A stretch of 64,000 bases of DNA from CALKJP01 sp046299555. GTDB lineage: Bacteria; Bacteroidota; Bacteroidia; JACCXN01. Below, piece after piece: positions 62,541 through 64,000 of the stretch. The notes beneath the pieces are model-generated. The model was not told the origin of the DNA and searched no databases. It saw only the letters and a list, made by a program, of their open reading frames with translations. The stretch lies in NCBI GenBank assembly GCA_046299555.1, contig JBKBHS010000002.1:186001-250000 (forward strand), written 5' to 3'. The number at the start of each line of letters is the position of its first letter. Position 1 is the first letter of the stretch. Position numbers and translations under genes: made by a program.

Positions 62541-63788
62541 TTAACCTCTTTTCAAAAATATTTTCATTAATGGGCCGCTGGTTATGCTTGTAACAATAGC
62601 CATTACAACCAGAGCAACAAACATTTTATTATCAATTACTCCGGCTTCTAAAGCTAATAAACCAAGAATTATACCCATACTTCCACGAGCATTCATTCCA
62701 AAACTGATAGCCAACGATTCATTTTTGTTTAATCCAGACCAATAAGCACCAAGCCCCACTCCAATTACCTTTGCTATGTATGAAAGAACCAATACTAAAA
62801 GAATAATTACGACATCAAAATTTTCAACAAAGTTAACTCTTAAACCAATAGAGGCAAAAAATAAAGGAGCAAAAATATTAGTAATAAACTGATGTAAAAT
62901 CTCTCTTGATTTTTCAGTAAAATGTTCAGAATCGCCAAAAGCAATACCCATTAAGAATGCTCCAAAAATGGCATGTATACCGATATACTCTGTAAATACT
63001 GCTCCTAAAAAACACATGGAAATAGCAAAGGTGATAACTCCTGCACTACCAGAAATATATTTATAAAATACAGGTAATACTTTATTGATTAGTATTCTTA
63101 CAAAGGTTAATACTAAAGCCATAAAAACAAAAGTAAATCCAATTGAATATGCAATACTTTCAACCGACTGAGTTGCCTCTGGATTAGTATCCATCATTCC
63201 AAGAATAACTGAAAATAAAACCCAACCTAAAATATCATCAACCATGGCAGAGGCCATAATTAAACCGCCAACTTTAGATTTTATTAAATTTAAGTCAATT
63301 AAAATTTTAGCTATTACAGGTAATGCTGATATCGATAAGGCAACTCCCATAAACAATGAAAAAACTAATTGCCTGCTGGAGTCTTGCTCTGATAAAACAT
63401 TAAAAAAATACCATGCTGCTCCAAATCCAAGAGCAAAAGGTAATACTATACCACTTAAACTTATGGCTAATGCTGATTTACCTTGTTTCCATATCATGGG
63501 CAAATCTACTTCCATTCCGGCTACAAAAAGTAGAAATATAATACCTACCTGTGCCATTCCATCGTAGGCTATATAAGAGCGTGGATGATGATAAAATAAA
63601 GCTTGAAAAGCATCGGGATAAAATGTGCCTAATACAGAAGGGCCTAATATGATACCTGCTAACAGCTCTCCTATTACGGCCGGTTGATTGAATTTTTTAA
63701 TAATTTCACCCAATACCCTTGCAACAATAAGCATTATGCTTATCATGATTAAAAAATTCAAAACTTCTCCATGCAGGAGTCTTTCCAT
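62541..63788 (-). CDS. cation:proton antiporter (CPA2 family)
   Basis: A 415-residue, about 12-helix Na+/H+ or K+/H+ exchanger domain (PF00999). Landmarks include FNQPAVIGELLAGIILGPSVLG (split over residues 33-54), the helix with VALSISALPVIAKIL (unwound-helix region) and the ASAMVDDILGWVLF stretch containing the paired aspartates expected in the ion site. There is no KTN/RCK regulatory domain at the C terminus, which is short. The start codon overlaps the preceding stop by 1 bp (TAATG), so it is coupled to the USP-like gene. Ion specificity cannot be read. Confidence 0.9.
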   Translation of the reverse strand: MERLLHGEVLNFLIMISIMLIVARVLGEIIKKFNQPAVIGELLAGIILGPSVLGTFYPDAFQALFYHHPRSYIAYDGMAQVGIIFLLFVAGMEVDLPMIWKQGKSALAISLSGIVLPFALGFGAAWYFFNVLSEQDSSRQLVFSLFMGVALSISALPVIAKILIDLNLIKSKVGGLIMASAMVDDILGWVLFSVILGMMDTNPEATQSVESIAYSIGFTFVFMALVLTFVRILINKVLPVFYKYISGSAGVITFAISMCFLGAVFTEYIGIHAIFGAFLMGIAFGDSEHFTEKSREILHQFITNIFAPLFFASIGLRVNFVENFDVVIILLVLVLSYIAKVIGVGLGAYWSGLNKNESLAISFGMNARGSMGIILGLLALEAGVIDNKMFVALVVMAIVTSITSGPLMKIFLKRG

Positions 63789-64000
63789 TAGTCTTTGTTA
63801 ATTCTGGAGTGAACAATTAACATATTGGAAGGTAAATTTTCCAATAAGTATTCAAAATCGTTGGTAAAAATTCTGTCTAATATGTTTAATTTTTCATCAG
63901 GAGAATTTACTACCAATAAATCAAAATTATTTTCTCGGGTATAGGTATTGATGGCATACCCGGGTTTGCCCGGAATATATTTCATTTCAACTTTAACACC
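63788..64000 (-). CDS. universal stress protein-like C-terminal fragment (5' end outside window)
   Basis: The last 70 codons of a gene that enters from the right edge. The frame is open to position 64000, and the in-frame ATG at 63985 is probably internal. The stretch AINTYTRENNFDLLVVNSPDEK, split by the typical helix, then EYLLENLPSNMLIVHSRI, resembles the last strand-helix-strand of UspA domains (DLLVVGS...PVLVV). The stop overlaps the antiporter start by 1 bp. USP domains next to antiporters are a familiar regulatory arrangement, but with 70 residues the call is tentative. Confidence 0.6.
   Translation of the reverse strand, partial: GVKVEMKYIPGKPGYAINTYTRENNFDLLVVNSPDEKLNILDRIFTNDFEYLLENLPSNMLIVHSRINKD

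Overview
The window is AT-rich chromosomal DNA from a member of the Bacteroidota. The evidence is consistent: three secreted proteins end in a type IX secretion (T9SS) C-terminal sorting domain, a bifunctional OlsF-type aminolipid synthase is present, clear Shine-Dalgarno sequences are missing, and many genes have a TAnnTTTG -7 box just upstream of the start. Class or genus cannot be fixed from the sequence. No tRNA, rRNA, insertion sequence, prophage or CRISPR array was seen. It looks like stable core genome with a few lineage-specific genes.

Layout. 1-2174 (minus): ispH, a lipocalin lipoprotein and a truncated TIGR02757 gene, tightly packed. 2324-8195 (plus): a retropepsin-like peptidase, rimK, an AstE/aspartoacylase-like hydrolase, pfkA and priA, probably one operon. 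8305-10966 (minus): an ABC exporter and a methyltransferase. 11194-16218: a 1674-residue choice-of-anchor I T9SS protein ending at a strong terminator. 16261-18830 (minus): proS, an unknown gene and a small secreted protein, divergent from a Tyr/Trp/Gly-rich lipoprotein and a FadL-like porin (18914-21993). 22025-24697 (minus): NIF3-like protein, coiled-coil zinc-ribbon protein and a barrel-like lipoprotein. 24795-31803 (plus): lpxK, purine nucleoside phosphorylase, a choice-of-anchor B T9SS protein, a YciO-type protein, recQ and an rRNA methyltransferase. 31856-33278 (minus): two paralogous TM2-like proteins flanking a lipoprotein. 33461-40678: a 2405-residue T9SS repeat protein. 40795-48618 (minus): parE, parC, then hddA-gmhA-hddC-gmhB for GDP-D-glycero-alpha-D-manno-heptose. 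48936-54650 (plus): acyl-CoA carboxylase beta, a lipoprotein, a secreted protein, a HEAT-repeat protein, a possible 30-codon membrane peptide and olsF. 54681-57226 (minus): an XRE regulator, a c-type cytochrome-like lipoprotein, pyrD and a DsbA-family oxidoreductase. 57493-62293 (plus): a DUF6340 lipoprotein, pyrG and yidC. 62339-64000 (minus): a USP-like fragment, a cation:proton antiporter and a two-TM protein.

Much of the window serves the cell envelope: lipid A (lpxK), aminolipids (olsF), heptose glycan precursors, membrane protein insertion (yidC), outer-membrane barrels, lipoproteins and T9SS cargo. The rest is housekeeping: nucleotide synthesis, replication and repair, topoisomerase IV, glycolysis and translation.

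The most interesting signals are: (1) a family of TTTAC-N4-GTAAA palindromes between the divergent XRE regulator and the DUF6340 lipoprotein gene, overlapping the predicted promoters of both; (2) octamer arrays (consensus YCAAATCA) next to stop codons inside spacers built of short tandem words of other periods; (3) the paired TM2-like paralogs with a shared N-terminal motif; (4) the peptidase-RimK-AstE-like trio; (5) a composite 571-bp tandem duplication in the giant T9SS protein; and (6) a possible 30-residue membrane peptide directly upstream of olsF.
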